Shown: piece by piece, positions 61,434-64,000 of the stretch | Position numbering within the stretch: position 1 is the first letter of the stretch | Layout of the letters: every line of letters begins with the position of its first letter | NCBI RefSeq assembly: GCF_014201135.1 | Contig: NZ_JACHDR010000001.1 | Span: forward strand, 248,001-312,000 | DNA: 64,000 nucleotides | Reading direction: 5' to 3' | Source: Neomicrococcus aestuarii | Lineage (GTDB): Bacteria; Actinomycetota; Actinomycetes; Actinomycetales; Micrococcaceae | Program-made: the position numbers and the translations under genes | The notes under the pieces: generated by a model | Told to the model about the DNA's origin: nothing | Database searches by the model: none | The model's input: only the letters and a program-made list of their open reading frames with translations

Positions 61434-62782
61434 CGGTTTTGTTGTTTATTCTCGGTGTTCTTGTTATCGCCATAGGTGTGGCGGTGTCCATCGCCCTGCA
61501 CGAAGTGGGGCACCTGGTGCCGGCGAAAATCTTTGGCGTGCGCGTGCCGCAATACATGATCGGTTTTGGTCCCACCATTTGGTCGCGCAAAAAAGGCGAA
61601 ACCGAGTACGGGTTTAAAGCGATTCCCCTGGGCGGTTACATTGCGATGGTAGGCATGTATCCGCCGGCTCGCGATGGCTCGGTGCGCAAAGCGTCCACGG
61701 GGTTGTTTCAGCAACTAGCGGATGATGCACGTAAGGCTGAGGCGGAGCGCGTGCAGCCGGGTGATGAGAACCGGATGTTCTACAAGTTGCCCGTGTGGAA
61801 GCGCATCATCATTATGCTCGGCGGGCCGTTCATGAATCTCTTTTTGGGGTTCTTCTTTATTGCCATTGTGGTGACTGGTTTTGGAACCGTGCAAAGCACC
61901 ACTACCGTTTCTGAAGTTTACAAATGTGTAGTGACGCAAGCCGAACAGCAAAAGCGCCAAGCCGCGGGAGATTCCTCAGAATGTTTGCCGGCTGACCCAG
62001 CTGCACCGGCCTACGTTGCAGGCCTGCGGCCTGGCGATGTTATTACCAGCTTCAACGGTGTGAGCGTGGGCGAGCGGGACTGGAACACCTTGACGTCTCT
62101 CATCCGCCCCGCGGCCGGTCAGTCCGTTCCTATTACTTATGTTCGTGACGGTGTTTCTCACGAGACCACCATCAAGCCGTTGCTCACCGAACGTCCCGCT
62201 GTGGACATCAACGGGCGGGCCATTACCAACGCCGACGGTTCTTACCAAACCGTGAACGTTGGCTTTGTAGGAATGGGGTCTCAAACCAAAATGATGACGC
62301 TACCTATTACCGAAGTTCCCGCCTTGGTGGGGCAAAACGTCAGCGCGGTGGCAGGAATTGTGTTGGATCTTCCCGCGCGTTTGGTGGCGGTGGCGAATGC
62401 GGCCTTCTCATCTGCCCCTCGCGATCCCAACGGCCCCATGTCCGTGGTGGGCGTAGGACGTATTGCGGGTGAAATTACAGCGATGGAGGAAATCCCGCTC
62501 AAGGATCGTTTTGCTACTTTGCTGAGCCTAGTTGGCAGCCTAAACATTGCCCTGTTTGTCTTCAACCTGATTCCGCTGTTGCCTCTCGACGGTGGGCATA
62601 TCTTGGGCGCTTTGTGGGAAGGCGTTCGCCGTTTCTTCGCAAAGCTCTTCAAGCGCAAGGACCCGGGACCGGTGGACATTGCCAAGCTTTTGCCGCTGAC
62701 CTATGTGGTGGCTATTGGACTCTTCGCCATGGGCGGACTGCTGATCTACGCGGACATCGTGAAGCCTATTTCGCTCTTCTAG
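61430..62782 (+). CDS. rip1: Site-2 membrane metalloprotease (RseP/Rip family)
   Basis: 450 residues from a GTG at 61430, overlapping the dxr stop. First helix with the zinc motif HEVGH near residue 24; a PDZ domain near residues 190-260 (VAGLRPGDVITSFNGVSVGERDW); further helices, with the third zinc ligand in NLIPLLPLDGGHILGALWE near residue 385. It cuts membrane-embedded substrates such as anti-sigma factors after a first protease. The dxr-rip order is standard in actinobacteria. Confidence 0.95.
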   Translation: MTVLLFILGVLVIAIGVAVSIALHEVGHLVPAKIFGVRVPQYMIGFGPTIWSRKKGETEYGFKAIPLGGYIAMVGMYPPARDGSVRKASTGLFQQLADDARKAEAERVQPGDENRMFYKLPVWKRIIIMLGGPFMNLFLGFFFIAIVVTGFGTVQSTTTVSEVYKCVVTQAEQQKRQAAGDSSECLPADPAAPAYVAGLRPGDVITSFNGVSVGERDWNTLTSLIRPAAGQSVPITYVRDGVSHETTIKPLLTERPAVDINGRAITNADGSYQTVNVGFVGMGSQTKMMTLPITEVPALVGQNVSAVAGIVLDLPARLVAVANAAFSSAPRDPNGPMSVVGVGRIAGEITAMEEIPLKDRFATLLSLVGSLNIALFVFNLIPLLPLDGGHILGALWEGVRRFFAKLFKRKDPGPVDIAKLLPLTYVVAIGLFAMGGLLIYADIVKPISLF

Positions 62783-62913
62783 AGTCATCTCTCGCTTCTG
62801 AGAAGGCGTCCCAATCTCCTCGTACTTGCCATTCTTGTCATAAGCGGTGCGCCGCCTTCGCCTCATCTGGCCCTGCCGGTAGCGTGAATGGTGAACATTT
62901 CAAGGGGGAGATC

Positions 62914-64000
62914 GTGGCACGAAAATCTGTACTTTTGACCAGCATTGCTCTGGTTGCCGCGCTGGGAATCAGCGGCTGCACCGGGGGAATTGACGAGACC
63001 TCGGAAAAGCAGAATCAGACCCAAAGTCAGCTCTCCCGCGATCACCACGTCACCGCCGCCGGCGCCATGACACAGAAGCCCTCAGCCGCTTTCTCCAGCG
63101 TCAACTCGAAGGGCTCCGCAGCCTCGATGGCCGCGAGCAAGGCCGTCTTCGCAAGTAGCCCCAAAGTGTATGTGGCGCGCTCGAGCCAAGCAGACGCCGT
63201 CGTAATCCTTGCCGCTGAAGCTGCGCGCCAGGGTGCGCCGATGCTGCTCCTGGATTCCTCCTCCGCGGCGCAAAAAGCGTTGGAAACCGAAATTCAGCGA
63301 CTCAAAGCAACAGAAATAATTCTCCCTGAGAACTCGAATCTCTCTGACGCCGAAAAGGCGCTCTTTGGGGATGTCAGCGTGAATGAGGTAGCGATCGCGC
63401 AGGATACGTCTTCGGCCAGTGCCCCTGCCTCCGCTGCTACCGGACCGGATGGATTCATCATCTTCACTACCGCCGCGTCCCGCCAGGAAGTGGGCACGGC
63501 GGCAGCGTTGGGCAGCTTGCAAGGCGCAGGTGGCACACTCGTGGAGCTGGAATCCGCAGATCCGCGCGCCACCAGCGGCACCATCGAGGCAATCAAAAAC
63601 GTGGGCGATAAACACGCGATTGCGGTGGGAACTGATTTCGCGTCTTCGGAGGAATTCGCCGGTCTCGCCGAGAGCGCAACCGCAGGAGTGGAACTGCCCG
63701 GAGGCGGGCAAGTGGTCTTCCCGTTCCGTCGCTTTGTAGCGCTCTACGGGCATCCGGGAACCGGAGCGTTGGGGCTACTCGGCGAGCAGGGCCCCGAGGA
63801 ATCCGTTGCCCGAGTCAAGGAGCTGGCCGCCGAATATCAGCCGTTCAGCACCGAACCAGTGCAGCCCGCGTTCGAGATCATCACTACCATCGCTTCGGCC
63901 GCGCCGGGAGCAGATGGACAGTACTCGTCGGTGACGCCCATTTCTAAGCTCATGCCCTACATTGACGCTGCGGAAAAAGCCGGTGTGTATGTGGTGTTGG
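62914..64000 (+). CDS. Lipoprotein with cell-wall-binding-repeat-like region, 3' truncated
   Basis: Open from the GTG at 62914 (GGGGGAG upstream) to the window edge, 362 residues visible. Lipoprotein signal SIALVAALGISGC with Cys near residue 22, then a Gln/Ser-rich linker. A region near 75-135 (VYVARSSQADAVVILAAEAARQGAPMLLLDS) is reminiscent of cell wall-binding repeat 2 units. The last part contains the conserved GHPGTGALGLLGEQGP and QPAFEIITTIASA blocks found in uncharacterised actinobacterial lipoproteins. Function unknown, probably at the cell surface. The C-terminus lies beyond the window. Confidence 0.75.
   Translation, partial: MARKSVLLTSIALVAALGISGCTGGIDETSEKQNQTQSQLSRDHHVTAAGAMTQKPSAAFSSVNSKGSAASMAASKAVFASSPKVYVARSSQADAVVILAAEAARQGAPMLLLDSSSAAQKALETEIQRLKATEIILPENSNLSDAEKALFGDVSVNEVAIAQDTSSASAPASAATGPDGFIIFTTAASRQEVGTAAALGSLQGAGGTLVELESADPRATSGTIEAIKNVGDKHAIAVGTDFASSEEFAGLAESATAGVELPGGGQVVFPFRRFVALYGHPGTGALGLLGEQGPEESVARVKELAAEYQPFSTEPVQPAFEIITTIASAAPGADGQYSSVTPISKLMPYIDAAEKAGVYVVL

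Noticed and set aside
1-64000. CRISPR array, prophage or restriction system
   Set aside because: No regularly spaced repeats, no phage structural genes and no recognisable nuclease/methylase pair were seen; the holin-like gene at 22306 is a housekeeping-type membrane protein.

Overview
The window is bacterial chromosome of roughly 60% G+C. Gene content and order point to an actinomycete, most likely family Micrococcaceae: an M23 peptidase divergent from rpsB-tsf, then pyrH-frr-cdsA and a DivIVA-domain gene; dxr followed by a site-2 protease; a mycobacterial-type leucine-degradation cluster; GTG/TTG starts and ATGA/GTGA gene overlaps. The genus cannot be fixed from the sequence.

Layout. 1-1.9 kb: end of etfA and a cytochrome b561-like membrane protein. 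2-7 kb: a decayed operon on the minus strand, a Pls-type (poly-lysine-synthetase-like) NRPS and a DUF1624-type membrane protein, both carrying stops, frameshifts or internal deletions. 7.1-11.3 kb: two directly repeated IS110-family elements bracketing aqpZ. 11.7-28 kb: small genes, a CitAB-type two-component system divergent from a tricarboxylate (tctCBA-usp) operon, acyltransferase, PLP enzyme, CDP-alcohol transferase, DMT exporter, and two GT4 glycosyltransferases flanking a CAT-anticodon tRNA. 28-33.7 kb: core translation/nucleotide/lipid genes. 33.7-39.7 kb: two sodium:solute symporter modules flanking a LytS/LytTR pair. 40-51 kb: branched-chain 2-oxoacid dehydrogenase followed, after a TetR gene, by an acyl-CoA carboxylase/dehydrogenase/MaoC/CitE operon; together these cover leucine to acetyl-CoA plus acetoacetate. 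51-60.2 kb: an accessory island that starts with scars of IS110 and IS3 elements and holds two tandem copies of an uncharacterised export cassette (secreted Cys protein or lipoprotein, peptidoglycan-binding adaptor, ABC ATPase, FtsX-like permease). 60.2-64 kb: dxr, site-2 protease and a truncated lipoprotein gene.

Main observations. (1) An 11-mer, TACGACGACGC, extended consensus (G/A)(A)(G/T)TACGACGACGC(A/C)GC, occurs 12 times exactly and about nine more times with one mismatch. It is on both strands, in several reading frames, in linkers, gene ends and next to terminators. It behaves like a DNA uptake sequence or another dispersed recognition word. (2) The duplicated cassette at 52.2-60.2 kb is the best candidate for an undescribed system. 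(3) CRP/GlxR-like sites (TGTGA-N6-TCACA) precede all four carbon-catabolic operons. (4) The IS110 copies carry a putative bridge-RNA region, and one copy appears to have lost a catalytic acidic residue.
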